NCBI RefSeq assembly: GCF_050624435.1
Contig: NC_134546.1
Coordinates: forward strand, 17,197,001-17,261,000
Length of the DNA: 64,000 bases
Origin: Tenrec ecaudatus
Lineage: Eukaryota; Chordata; Mammalia; Afrosoricida; Tenrecidae
Reading direction: 5' to 3'
This document shows, piece after piece, positions 22,929 to 34,199 of the stretch (the stretch's first letter is position 1; each line of letters begins with the position of its first letter). The position numbers and the translations under genes are program-made. The notes beneath the pieces were generated by a model. That model did not search any database, had not been told where the DNA came from, and saw only the letters and a list, made by a program, of their open reading frames with translations.

Positions 22929-24403
22929 CTGCAAAGACACCGACGATGCCTGATGCTGTCTGGGCAGGGGGCTGCCAGGAGGACCTGGGGGTGGCGGGTC
23001 GGGGGCTGCTGGGAAGCTCTGGTCTCGGAAGCAGTCTTCCTGAGAGGGGCACCGCTTGCGCTGAGGGTCATGCAGGCTTTGGGGGGCAGATTCCAGTCCA
23101 CAACAAAAGTAACCTGTGGGCGACTGCAACGTCCCAGCTCTGCTCCGAGCTCCAGCTTCCCTGGATGTTGAGGTTACTGGCCACCCACTCCACTGCTTCC
23201 TCGATGGTAAAGAACCGTGGGGTAACCCCATGGAGGCAGTGATGGCTCAGCATGACTGTCAGGCTGGGATAGAGCAGCTGCTCTAGCTGGGAATGCAAGC
23301 CGGGGCTGCAATGACCCACGGCGAGATTCGGGACTGACTCCTGGGTCTCCATGGCTTTGGGTCTCGAACCCCGCCCCTTCCTTTGAGGACTAAAGGTCTC
23401 TGTGAGCTGGTTTCCCGAGTCTTACGGAAGGACTCAGCTCTGCCTACACTGTGGCGCCTCTCTCTGAGGGCACAATAGTGTCCAGAGTTAGCCTGAAAAA
23501 AGGAAGGCCGAGGAGAAAGTGTTGGGACACCTTCACCTAGAGCGGCTCTGATGGCTGTTGCCCTTGGACTAGGCTCTGTCCATGATTCTCCCTGCGAGGT
23601 ACAGATCATCTCTGCAGACATGGGCCGGGAAGAGCTTCCTGGCCGACAGAGATGAGTGGGTGAGACTGCTCGCATGTCAGGGTGGCCCTTCACCATCCTT
23701 CTCCCTGTCTATGCCGAAGAGTGCAAAGGCTCCCAGCGCTGGATCCTCCAGCAAGGGAGGGTCCCAGGTTACTGGGATCCTTGGCCTTTGGGTTGAGACC
23801 CTCCTGGCCAACTGACTTCTCGCCTGGGTGGAAAATGAGGGACTAGAGCCCCTGCCTGTGGGTTGAACCCTCCTGAGTGGCACAGTCTAAACTGGAACCA
23901 GCTGCATCCTGGGTGATGGGATCAAGGTGCCTGGGTCCCCAATGCTGGAAGATCAGTGTGTCTCAAAGTGGGGTATGTCCCTTGGGGGTGTTGAATGATC
24001 CAGGTGGGATGCAACAGTGGATGCCCACATTGGTCCTGGCATCTAGGCTTGACAGTACAAATGGTTTTAATCGCTGGGAAGGGAAATGCTGAGTAAATTT
24101 TTTTTTTCCTGAACAGGGGGTGGTAGATCAAATAAGTTGGAAAACCTATGTTCTAGAGGCCTGGACCTCACATGCCAGAGGGACAGAGAGGCCCTGATGC
24201 CGGCGTTCAGCCGTGCACCCGGGACAATGACCATTACACAGCCTGGCTGAAGCTCCTCTTGGCTTTGCGGACACCAATCAGACACCGCAGGCATGGCTGG
24301 GATGCGGTGGCTCTGCTCTGTGGGCAGACGTGCCTGACAGGGTGGGCAGGCAGGGGTGGTGGTGGTCGGGGTGGGGGCTGGTCTCGGGGCAGCGAGTACT
24401 CAC
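22929..24403 (-). other. TGFA: TGFA intron 4
   Basis: Intron of 1,475 bp, donor GTGAGTAC and acceptor tgtctttgcag. It contains a hAT-like MITE at 23954-24150 and an unexplained 94-codon minus-strand ORF (23068-23352). The rest is unrecognised. Confidence 0.9.
23954..24150. mobile_element. hAT-like nonautonomous element
   Basis: The left end 'cagtgtgtctcaaagtgggg' and right end 'gttggaaaacctatg' fit the CAGTG...CACTG-type ends of hAT MITEs with low complementarity. No clear 8-bp target duplication is visible. The piece 'tttttctgaaaaggggg' with 'taactttgggaatta' at 38375-38440 may be a fragment of the same family. Confidence 0.5.
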
Positions 24404-24553
24404 TGTATCAGCACACACGTGATGATGAGGACAGCCAGGGCCACGAGGGAGACGACCACTAAGGCGGTGATGGCCTGCTTCTTCTGGCTGGCAGCCACCA
24501 CGGCCAGGAGGTCTGCGTGCTCACAGCGGGCACCCACGTACCCAGAATGGCAG
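24404..24553 (-). CDS. TGFA: TGFA exon 4: end of EGF domain, release site and transmembrane segment
   Basis: This 150-bp exon encodes residues 72-122 of the TGF-alpha precursor. It supplies the last two EGF cysteines (73 and 82), with the Gly-Ala-Arg-Cys-Glu receptor-contact region and the Leu-Leu-Ala / Val-Val ectodomain cleavage site used by ADAM17-type sheddases. A Gln-Lys-Lys stop-transfer flank follows, then a hydrophobic span of about 23 residues (99-121). The only change I see against the remembered human protein is Ile108 to Leu, inside the membrane span. The acceptor is ccctccccag and the donor is GTGAGT. Phase joins exon 3 (one base completing Val72) and exon 5 (two bases of His122). 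The frame is intact. Confidence 0.97.
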
Positions 24554-24712
24554 CTGGGGAGGGAAGGCTTGTCAGCACGCTTTCCAGATGGCTCTCAGGC
24601 CCCCAGAAGGAAGCCCCAGGGGTTTCGCCAGCCCTTGCTATCTGAGATGCCAGGACAGCCAAATAAGGACTGCTTCTATGCCAGCCCCCCCCGCCCCCCT
24701 TTGCTTAGAGAG

Positions 24713-25100
24713 TAGTTGTTGTCTGCCATCAAGTGGATCCTGACTCGGGCACCCCTCCAAGGAGGGAGTACACCTGCCCCAGAGGGGCTTCCAAGGCTGT
24801 GATATTTATGGGATAGAGCCCTGCTGGCTTCCTTGGGCTGCTAACCTCAAGGTCAGCAGTTCAAACCCACCAGCTGCTTTGTGGGAGAAAGATGTGGCTG
24901 GCTGTGCCTGTAAGAGTCACCACCTTGGAAACCCACGGTGATGGCTCTTCTCTCTCCTGTGTGTGGATAGCAGTGCGCCGGGTGATCTTCATGGCGTGGC
25001 ATCAGGTCTACTGTGCTGTGGAGTGGCTCTGGTGGGTCTGACCGGCTGACAGGTCAGTTAACAGCTGAGTGCTTAACTGCTGTGCCACTAGGGCGTCTTT
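24713..25100. mobile_element. cluster of three AfroSINE pieces
   Basis: 24713-24800 is a reversed tail (ctgccatcaagtggatcctg). 24815-24960 is a forward copy with head 'tagagccctgctggcttcct', B box 'gcagttcaaacccacc' and 'gggagaaagatgtggc'. 25045-25100 is a reversed head (taactgctgtgccactaggg). The order suggests one SINE inserted into another. Confidence 0.7.
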
Positions 25101-26189
25101 GCTTGGAGGACTGGGGCAACCAATCAGCCTCATCACCCCAGGCTGAGGTGTTGCTGAAGCACTTTCTTATGACCCCCCCCCCACTGTGAGGCCTGGTCTT
25201 GGGCGAATCAGCTGGGGGCAGTAGACACGCTTGCGACACCGAGTGTATTTCTGCAGTTCACGAAAACCGAGCCTGTCTTTAAACCCGGCGTGTGCCTGCA
25301 GCGTGCCGGATGACGCAAGTGCGTCTGCGAAGCCAGCTGGAGGCAGAAATCACGCTTGGTCTTTGCGTTTGCTCCTGGGAGTTCAGTTCCTTCCAGAAGT
25401 GTTGGCCGAGGGCAGGAGCAAGCGTGGGCCCGCAGGGAAGAGCGGCAGGAGGTGCAGCACCTCCGCCGGGGGCTGTGAGACAGAAACATCCTCGCTTCCG
25501 GGACCCCAGCTTCCTCCTTCCCAACGATGCACCCCGCCAGCTCGAGGGGGCATTGCCACTGATTAGGTCATCTCTCGGAGGCTCTTCGGCACCAGCGTTG
25601 AGGCCACAGCTTCCTGCTGCCACGTGGCCACAGGGCAGCTGCTGTGGCCTCCATCTGTTCTTGCTTAGAGCGCGGCCCTCCTGGGTTCTGGGTCAGTCAG
25701 TGGCTCTCCCATGAGCCTTCAGCCGTGGCCTAGCCATACAGAAGTGACGGTCATTTTCAGATGCAGGCATAATTCCCTCCAAGGAGGGATCTTGGAGGCT
25801 CTCAGATCCAATGTCCCAGACAAATGTCTCTCTGGAGAACAAGGGCCCCAAGAGGGGGTGAGGAGCCCATGTGCTGCTCCTGGGAGGGGCCAGGATGTGT
25901 CCCTTTCCCAGTCGGTGCTCCTGGAAGGTCAGGCCCCAGGTGCCAGGAGATGACTTGAAGCCAAGTGAGAGGCATGGCGTGTTTTTCTAGAATATCGATT
26001 GTCCCCATTGTTTAAAAAAAGAGAATAAATGGCACTCTAATGCTAAAGCCACAGGGACTACCTGGCTTGATGATCCCTGATGATCAATGGGAGATGGATA
26101 CAACTGTAACATTGTAGCTGAAGGTTCCAATGGGATGCCCCGGTATACAATGTTGCCCAATGGAAAAGCCTTGAATGACTGGCTGCCTT

Positions 26190-26397
26190 CTTGAAGAAGC
26201 AGCTCTGGTAGCATGGTAGGTTAAATGCTGGAAGGGTGGCAGTTCAAACCCGTCAGCTGCTCTTTGGGAGAAAGATGAGGCTGTTGACAGTTTGGAAACC
26301 CTAAGTAGCAGCAGTTCTACTCTAGCCAATGGGATCAGGGTTGCTATGAGTCAGAACTCATCTTAGTGGGGTTGGGGGTTGATGGTCTTTTTAAAAA
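26190..26397 (+). mobile_element. AfroSINE, near full length
   Basis: 'ggtggcagttcaaacccgtc', 'tttgggagaaagatgaggct', 'agttctactctagccaatgg' and 'ttgctatgagtcagaactca' occur in family order, then a T-rich tail. Confidence 0.85.
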
Positions 26398-28009
26398 TTT
26401 TTTTGTGGTGGTTGTTGTTTTTAAATAATCCTGAAGACCCGTTGCTATGGCCCCACTGAAAGTGGGCACAATGCAGGCACTTGTGTTTTCCGGGAAGGGC
26501 TACAGTTGATCTAACATGCAGTCTTCTAGCCCTTTGCCCGTGTTCTCCCTGTGAGCAGCTTGCCACCAGGTCTGCAGTTGGCATCAGCCAAGTGACTGAA
26601 GGGACAACTCCAGGAAGCCCTGTGTAGGGAGCAGAGTGGCAGCCGGGCACCAGAACACTGCACGTGACTGATGGCATGCTGGCCGCAGAGCAGCAGGTGC
26701 GGGACTCCCGTGGCACCGCTCTCACTCTGTCCCAACCGGCACCATTCCACGGAAGGCCATTTGCCCTGCGGGCAAACCAAAGTTCCTGGACTCCGAGAAA
26801 CCAGTGACTGCCAACGCTTAAGGCTACTTTGTTGGGGGAGTGCGAACTGTTTTGGAAGATATTCAGTCTCTGGGCTGCTGATTGCCCACAGGACGCCAGC
26901 ATGGCGGGGTGCATAGAGCCCCACCACACAATGTCACGGCCGGCACTCACAGAGGGAGATCACCCCTGGGCTGGGCCGTGCTTCCTTGACTTCCCAGGCG
27001 TTTCCCACTGGAGTGTTGCCTGGCTCTTTGTGGGTGCTGAGCCCTGGGTAACCAGGCCCGCCACAGCCTTACCCCTGGCAGGCAGAGAGGGTGCAGCCCC
27101 TGAGGGCAGCCTTCCTGAGATCAGAAGGCCTCTCTTTGTCTCTCCGCAGTCACAGCTCCAAAACACTCAAATCCCAGTCTCACTGACGGGAGCCCACCTT
27201 GCTTGGAAGGAGAATGCCCCCAGGGTGGGAGACCCCTGAGAATGCTACCAGGGCCTTGGGGGGAGCCCTGTGGGCCTCAACGTCAGTGGGAGAAGCTGAG
27301 AGACTATTTGTTCTTGTGGAGAACAAAACTCTGAGAGCAACCTTATTTTATAAGGGCTCCCTCTTTTGACACGGTAATCTCCCAGCTGTGGTCTGTGGGT
27401 TTTCTTGACAAGGTGCTGATAGATGAGGCCTCACCTGAGCCGCGTCAGTTTGGCCAGACTGTGTGTGTCAGCTTCCTGGAGAGGGGAGGTTCTGAAGGGC
27501 CAGGACGGAATGTTCTGCTTTCTCCACACAGACTCTGAGTTTCTGGTCTAGTGGGAACCGATTCATGACAACATTCTTCTAGATGTCGTAAAGACAAACA
27601 GACAGAGGCGTGGCCCTGTCCCCACAGAGCTCACAACACATCAGGGCAAAGGGCTTCGTGTGCCAGTCTGGGAGTCCCCACAGGTGTGGGTGACACGTCT
27701 GCTCGTTCTGTCCCTGCTCCTAGCCCTGCTCTGGCCCCAACTGTGAGAGCTGGAGGGGTCTGCTGAAGGCGCCTGTCTAGGGGTGAGGCACTTCCGTCTC
27801 CTACAGGCCACTCCAGAGATGGGAGGGGGCAGAGGTGACTCAATGGGAGAATTCTCTCCTTTTGTTGGGGAGACCTGGTGTTGATACCCAGCCAAGGAGG
27901 CACTGCCCGTCTGTGAGTGGAGGCTTCTGTATAACGATGATGTTGGAAGGTTTCAGCAGTGTTTGCAGACTAGGAAAGACACGGAAGAAAGACCTGGAGC
28001 TCTACTGCT

Positions 28010-28495
28010 CACCAACCAGCCAGTGAACACCCTAAGGGATGTACACTGGTGCAGATAGGAGCTGGAGGCACAGGGAATCCAGGGTGGTTGATACCTTTAG
28101 GACCAGGGGTGTGATGGGTGATACTGGTTGGGTAGAGGGTGAGTGGGTTGGAAAGAGGAAACCGATTACAAAGATCTACATGTGACCTCCTTCCTGGGGG
28201 ATGGACAACAGAAAAGGGGGTGAAGGGAGACGTCGGACAGGGCAAGATATGACAAAATAATAATTTATAAATTATCAAGGGCTCATGAGGGAGGGGGGAA
28301 CTGGGAGGGAGGGGCAAAAAGAGGACTTGATGCAAAGGGTTTAAGTGGAGAGCAAATGCTTTGAGAATGATGAGGGCAATGAATGTACAGATGTGCTTTA
28401 CACAATTGATGTATGTCTGGATTGTGATAAGAGTTGTATGAGTCCCTAATAAAATGTTTTTAAAAAAAAAAAAAAGAAAGAAAGAAAGAAAACCC
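28010..28495 (+). mobile_element. poly(A) LINE 3' end, plus strand
   Basis: Starts near 'gatgtacactggtgcagata', passes 'ggatggacaacagaaaaggg', 'gacaaaataataatttataa' and 'aatgatgagggcaatgaatg', and ends AATAAAATG, poly(A) and GAAA repeats. About 480 bp. Confidence 0.8.
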
Positions 28496-29119
28496 TAAGG
28501 GCCACACTGTTTTGACCTGAAACCTTGGTGCTGGGCTGGGTAGTGTTTCACCCCAGTGGGGTTAGGGGCTCCATGCACTGAGGGGGCAACTCTCTGGCAG
28601 CTAACAATCACCACCAGAGGAAGTAAGCAACTGGACTACCAGGGAAGAAAGGCGAAGGGGCAACCCCGGTTTGAGTATGAGAGGGCAGTGGAGGGGCCTG
28701 GAGAGGGAGGAGGGGGGGGGAGGGGGCGGCGGCAAGTGCAACTGAGTCCCAGCAAGTGACTGGATCTGGGTGTTCAGACCCGGGCTTGCCACCTCCTACT
28801 CAGGCATCTGGATGGAATATGAATCTGTAGGCTGACTGCTGCCGCGAGGGTCCTCAGACCCAATGGGGAAACTGGGCTTTGTGTGGCGATGCCTCCTCCC
28901 CACACAGCAATGACCACTTTCTCCAAACTCGAAGTGTCCTAGCTGTCCCTGTACCTCCCACCCTCGGCCCACAGGAAGGGCTCGGTGAGGGTCTGTGCTC
29001 AGGGGAGTGACCTTGGCGTGTCCATGGCCTTTTCTGGAGGAAGGTCAACATCTTCCTTCCCAGAAAACAAAAGGGCTCTGGGATTTGAGGGAACACTGCA
29101 AGGCTAAGCCGGCTCTGTT

Positions 29120-29345
29120 CTGGGCAGTGGCTGAGGGCATGGTTTTAGGAGCAGAGCCACTGGACCAATCCCATCTCTGCCGTGCATACCTCTGGGGTTG
29201 TGGGTGAGTGGTGTCACCTGTGAGCCTCCTCTCTCTCATTTCAAAGTCAATGACAGTGATACCCACCCCTCTGAGGGCAGGGATGAGGACCGCATGAGAG
29301 AACGGACAGGAAGTGCATGGCATCGAGCCTGGCACACAGCTCCGG
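29120..29345 (+). repeat. MIR-like ancient SINE
   Basis: 'gcatggttttaggagcagag', 'tgagtggtgtcacctgtgag' and the downstream 'catggcatcgagcctggcac' follow the order of a mammalian MIR. Confidence 0.55.
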
Positions 29346-30087
29346 CCTCGAGAGAGAGATTACTATGATCACCAAGAGTAAGATTTAAAATGCGAAGGAG
29401 GTGAGGGATGGCGGATCCTTCCGATGTTCAAAATGTAACTGGGCAGACATCCATCCAGCCATCCTGAGGTGCGCATCTGAGTGAAGTGTGAATGTGAGAG
29501 CCCATGCTCTTTCTAGAGTCACAAGCAGGGCCCTGCCTCCGATGGGAGCCACGGTGAGAGCAGCCACCATGCAGGGTCCAGAGGGTTTCCACCCAGCCAA
29601 GATTGGGCGTCAGCCAGAAATAAGGACATTGCTTTAGAGCTTCTGATACCCCAACCTCCAGCTCTGGGAAGGGTATACCAGCACCTGCTCCCATCTGGTG
29701 GGGAAGGCACCTGAGGAGAAAGCCCTGTGCTTGCAGCTCATTTTGATCAGATACTTGCAAGACTTGCCCTCGCTCCCATAAGGTCTTCTCCCCGCTATCC
29801 AGCACTGAGCCTGCTCTCCCGGCCCAGAGCGGAGAATGCTGGAGGGAGATGGCCTTTGGTCCATTGCGGAGGTGCTAGGAGGTTCCCTTGAGATCGGGGA
29901 GAGCAAACCTTCTTTTGGGGCTAACCTAGGTGCAAATCCCCTTTTCCACACCAACTGGAGTGCCAATAAAAACAACTCCATTTGTTCCCCCTCTCGCTGG
30001 GCCAGGGACCCAGTGAGTATTTTAATAAGAATGATAATCATCGTAAACCATGCCTGCTAATGTCCTGTGCTTTGAATTGTCAGGGAG

Positions 30088-30228
30088 AAAGTTGGGGCTT
30101 TCTACTCCTGTAGAGTCAGAGTCTTGGAAACTCACAGGGGCAGTTCTACCCTGTCCTATAGTGTTGCCATGAGTTGACATTGACTCGATGGGATTGAGTT
30201 TCATAGATTGATTTTTGTTCTTGCTTGG
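30088..30228 (+). mobile_element. AfroSINE, 3' half
   Basis: 'gggctttctactcctgtaga', 'cacaggggcagttctaccct' and 'gttgacattgactcgatggg' are the SINE body and tail; the head is missing. Confidence 0.85.
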
Positions 30229-30390
30229 TTTTGTATTGGAAGCATGGAGGCTAAACATCTGGGGGAGTGTCTCTTATCTTTGCAGACACAGTCTGGGGGG
30301 CTCCCATCGTCTCCTAGAGAGATGGTCCAACTGCCTGTCTATGTGAGGCCTGGAGGCATGTGGAAGAGCTGGCCCAGGGCTGCCACCTGG

Positions 30391-30417
30391 GGTGGTGGTG
30401 GTGGTGGTCGTGGTATG
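30391..30417 (+). repeat. (GGT)n short tandem repeat
   Basis: About eight GGT/GGTC units. Confidence 0.8.
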
Positions 30418-30519
30418 TGTGCAGGGGGTAGCCCACCCACTGTTTCTCAGAGCATTGCAACAGCATTCTCTGGTCCCCACTCTCTCCTGAGTGAATGTGC
30501 CTGATCCCTAATATATGTC

Positions 30520-30640
30520 ATGTTTAAGATTCTAATTCAGGACCCTGAAAGTCTGGGTTTACACCCACACTCTGCTAAGTAACCTCCTACACACAACCTA
30601 CAGACTGTTGTGAGGATTAAATGAATTAACTCTTTTGTGA
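30520..30640. repeat. MIR-like fragment
   Basis: 'gtctgggtttacacccacac', 'gctaagtaacctcc' and 'gttgtgaggattaaatgaat' are in the order of a MIR core and 3' part. Confidence 0.6.
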
Positions 30641-30817
30641 CCCATGGGGCATAGTGTGCCTACCTCCATCTTCCACCCCCGGGGTTTAGTGGGAAGCTCG
30701 TGTCCCACTTTCTGGGTGTGCTGCCATCTTTTGAAGAAACAGATCTCAGCTCATCAACCCCAGGCACAGAGACGCCCTGGGACCCGTGTCTCAGTAACTG
30801 TACCAAAACCCACCTCC

Positions 30818-31010
30818 AGGAAACCCAAATCACTCCCACTGAGTCGCTGCCGACTCACAGCGACCCTCTGGGCCAAGGTAGCAGGGTCTCTGTGACTGCT
30901 GACAGGAGTAGACAGGCCCCGTCATCCTCCCTTGGACCAGCTGGTGGCCTCAACTGCCAACCTTGTGGATCCCAGCCCAATGTGTAACCACTACCCCACC
31001 AGGACTCCCT
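30818..31010 (-). mobile_element. AfroSINE, full length, minus strand
   Basis: Starts 'cactgagtcgctgccgactc', continues 'gctggtggcctcaactgcca' and ends 'aaccactaccccaccaggac', the complete reversed order. Confidence 0.85.
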
Positions 31011-31239
31011 TCATCAACACCTCCATGATCTAAGCATATGTCCCCATTTAATTGGAATGCCTTACATCACCGAAAACACAGGTTTCAATAAAAAACTCAA
31101 AGCGGGAATGCTTTCAGCCTTGAAGATGTGAAACACACGCATTGGGGTTAGAACAACGGCTACCACACAGCCACAGCCCAATGCATTGCCACCTTTCGGT
31201 CAACACGCACAACTTCGTGTCGATACTGTGAGGCGGTGA

Positions 31240-31392
31240 GCAGCCAGCGGGTGCAGTGCTTCAGCACTCGGCTGCTAACAGGTTGGCCCTTTGAACCCAC
31301 CAGTCTCTATGGGGGAGGAAGACGTGGCAGCCTGCTTTTGTCGTCATCACCAACTGACTTGATGGCAGCAGGTTTAAGGTTTTTTGATGTTT
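31240..31392 (+). mobile_element. AfroSINE, internally shortened
   Basis: 'cactcggctgctaacaggtt', 'cctttgaacccaccagtctc' and tail 'actgacttgatggcagcagg'. The 'gcagttctaccctg' segment is deleted. Confidence 0.8.
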
Positions 31393-32429
31393 GCTTAACA
31401 CGTTGAACCAAAGAAATGACCAATGGTTCACCGTCTGGACCTAATCAAAATGCCATTCCATGCAACTAGCGGTCTTAACCGGGGACCTCTGTCCCTCAGC
31501 AGGTATCTGCTAACACGGGAGACCTTTTTGGTTGTCAAGCCAGGGGCACGGGTGTGCTGCTACATCTGTGGCAGAGGCCGGGGATGCAGCGAACCCGCCA
31601 GTGCCCAGAATAGCCTGGCCAGCCACTTCCGTCCATAGTGCTAATGCTGAGGACAGGGCCCTCTACTGGCGCCATGCTTTAGAAACCAACGTCCAGAATC
31701 GATAGAACTCCCACTGTCTGGAGAAGAAAGGCCACTCTGACAGCTCCAGCTTCCACGTGTCCTGTTTGGTCCCCTGTGTTGTAGGTGCACTGATCCCTAA
31801 CCGCAGGACCCCTGGGCACCCCAGGTCTGGAACACCTGCTCAGCGGCGCCCCATCTGGCCATGCCCGACAGCTGTAGAAGCCCAGTCTAGTTCCCACCTC
31901 CTCTGGGATGCTCTCCTTGAGCTAAACTCTAGCAAACATTAGTGGTGTCAACAGTGTGAGTCTTCCTTCCCATTCTGATTCAGTAGGTCAGAATGGGGCT
32001 CTAAGAAGCCCGGGGGGGCGGCGGCTAAATATTTGCCAGGCTTGAAACCCCACCATGCCCCCTCAGGCATCTATACTTATAAGTTGTGACAATCTTTTAA
32101 CTTATTCTACTTGCTAGACTGGTCCGAGTCTGGTAAGCAGATACCTCATCCTATAGATTCTGGCTACTGAACATTATCCAGCACAGCGCCTTGCTGTCCA
32201 GAATGCCAAGTAGGCAATGAAATGCCGGATGCAGGGATTTCCAGCTTCCTGAACCTGAGGGGGGGGTCCCCCCAAGCACTTCTTGAGCATGTAGCCCCCT
32301 TTACTAGAGGTCCTGCCTCAGGGTCTCCGATCTGAGACCCTGGAACCTGGATTTTTAACCAGCCGGTCTTGCTTCTTTGCTTTTGAAAGCCTTAGCATTT
32401 TTATTGTATTATTTTAAAATAATTCCATT

Positions 32430-32640
32430 TTGGGGATGTTAAGAATACAACCAGCAACACACGCAGTTTCTCCCTGTACAATTCACAGGCACGGAGTGCA
32501 TTCCTCAAGTTGTGTGACGATTCTCCCCCTCCTTTCTAAGCGCTTCCCTCATTAGCCCTCACTCACTGCCCCTTACGTCTCCTGTCTAATCGCTGAGTTA
32601 CTGTCAGTTGCATCTTGGACAGAAGCCAATGCTCCAGGTC
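32430..32640 (-). repeat. old LINE-1 3' end fragment
   Basis: 'tgtacaattcacaggcacgg' and 'cattcctcaagttgtgtgac' resemble reversed L1M 3' UTR wording, as at 1285-1405. Confidence 0.45.
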
Positions 32641-32689
32641 AGCACTTTGCTGATTAAGTGAAATGACTGGCACGAAGAAGACTTCCAGG

Positions 32690-32800
32690 CATATTTTTGG
32701 TTTTTAAATCATCTCAGGCCAATACTTTCAGGGGTTCATTCTGCCTCCATGACTCCAGAAAGTCTGGGTTCCACAAGAAGTTGAAATCTGGTTCCCTGTT
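32690..32800. repeat. interspersed repeat fragment, same family as 1590-1790
   Basis: Shares 'tttcaggggttcat' and 'catgactcca' with the piece at 1590-1790. Family unknown. Confidence 0.45.
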
Positions 32801-32804
32801 GCTC

Positions 32805-33050
32805 AGCATTCTTCTTCAGCCTGTGGCTCGAGAGCCACCTGCGGCTCTTTCAAGTAGGTCCACGTGGCACCGAAGTAGAATCGGAAATGCAAAATGAAAC
32901 GATCGTAGTGTCATGTGTAAAATGTTTGAAGGCTGTCAAATGACAGGTGACTACATTTGTTTGTAAACATATGTTTACAGCTCTTGAATAGTTTTTAATG
33001 GTGGTGCGGGACAGGATCAGCTCTTCCGACTCGAAAGTTGGCCAACCCCT
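32805..33050. mobile_element. hAT-like nonautonomous element, low certainty
   Basis: The left end 'ttcttcagcctgtggctcga' with 'gagccacctgcggctctttc' and right end 'gaaagttggccaacccctct' are of the kind seen in hAT-derived MITEs. Ends are diverged and no target duplication is visible. It sits 200 bp downstream of exon 3 in transcript direction. Confidence 0.45.
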
Positions 33051-33243
33051 CTTCTAGGGGATCGAAGTGCACGTCACCAGCCAGCTGGCTTTGAAGGAGG
33101 TGGCACTCTGCATGAGCCTCGGCATGTCAGCCGGCAGGAGTCTCAGCACCCCTCCCCCATGCACATTATGACTTATGGAGGGAACTGCTCTCTCTTGGGG
33201 TTCCCCAGACACCCTCCCTGCAAGGAGACCGGCAGATACGTAC

Positions 33244-33364
33244 ACACATGCTGGCTCGTCCTCCTGCACCAAAAACCTGCAGGTTCCGTGGAAGCAGAAC
33301 TGGCTGTGGGAGTCTGGGCAGTCATTAAAATGCGACACCACTGCGGCGGCCACCGGCGGGTCTG
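33244..33364 (-). CDS. TGFA: TGFA exon 3: propeptide end and first part of the EGF domain
   Basis: TGF-alpha is a membrane-anchored growth factor; its released EGF domain binds the EGF receptor. This 121-bp exon, read on the minus strand, encodes residues 32-72 of the 160-residue precursor. It contains the N-terminal release site (Ala-Ala-Ala before Val-Val-Ser-His) and four of the six EGF cysteines (47, 55, 60, 71). Compared with human TGF-alpha as I remember it, Thr52 is Ser and Lys68 is Glu; the rest reads the same. The acceptor is a pyrimidine tract followed by ccccag and the donor is GTACGT. The exon starts inside a codon for Ala32 and ends after two bases of the Val72 codon, matching the phase of exon 4. 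The acceptor is a tandem CAGCAG, so exon starts at 33364 or 33361 are both possible. Identification is very secure; exon ends come from homology and splice consensus. Confidence 0.96.
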
Positions 33365-34199
33365 CTGGGGAGAGAAAAGACAGCAGCTCAGACCCACGGC
33401 ACAGCCCAGAGGGCTGTCCCCACGCACCCACCCCTGTCTGTGCTCTGGTCTGCACCCGCCTGCATGCAGGCACCCGCTCGCTCTGCTCTCGGCTCCCCAC
33501 CACATGCTGACAACTGTCAGTCCAGGCCTGGAGCCTCCCGAGCCCCCTGTTTCCCAGCAGGAAGTGTGTGGGGCGTGGGGTGGGTGGTTGTTTCTGAGGG
33601 GGTAGAAGGCAAAACCATCTCCTGGGAAGATTCAGTGGCATCGAAAGGCCCCAGCGCCATTCTGATGCCTCTGATGGGAGAGCGGCCCCATTTGGCCCTA
33701 GCCAAGAGACGGCCGCCATGTCCAAAGTTAGCTTCCACCAAAGTCTCTTTGAAAAGCCTGAAACCAGAAGAAAGGCACAGTCACGGATGACCTTGATGCT
33801 GCGTGGGCTTCCGGCACGTTCAACGTGCTTCGGAGTTACTTTGAGAAACACACAGGCATGTAACTGTAAGAACCCTGTGCAGGATGGACACAACTGCAGC
33901 CAGGCTCCTCTGGAGGGGTGAGACTGAGGGGCAGCAAGAGGTTAGGAAGAAGACTGAAAGCAAAACAACAACAAAACAATGGTTCATCGGGAGCAGCACC
34001 GCCAGCCCTGCCTGGGCACAGGAGCCTGGGTCAGTGGGCAAAGGCAGGCCCTCACAGCTCCAGCACCCTAACGCTTGGGGTTTTTCATCCTCTGCTATCA
34101 GAGAAGAGTATAGATCACCCATCAATTCCGGAATGCAGTGTACAACACGCAGGCTACAGACCTGCTGACCAGCGTGAAAGGCACCATTTGAAAAACTAG

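Larger units (their letters stand above)
24554..33243 (-). other. TGFA: TGFA intron 3
   Basis: Intron of 8,690 bp between exons 3 and 4, with donor GTACGT and acceptor ccctccccag. It contains SINEs, a LINE 3' end at 28010-28495, MIR fragments, a GGT repeat near 30391-30417 and a hAT-like element at 32805-33050. The stretches 25100-26190, 26400-28000, 28500-29100, 29350-30080 and 31390-32420 hold nothing I can name. Confidence 0.9.
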
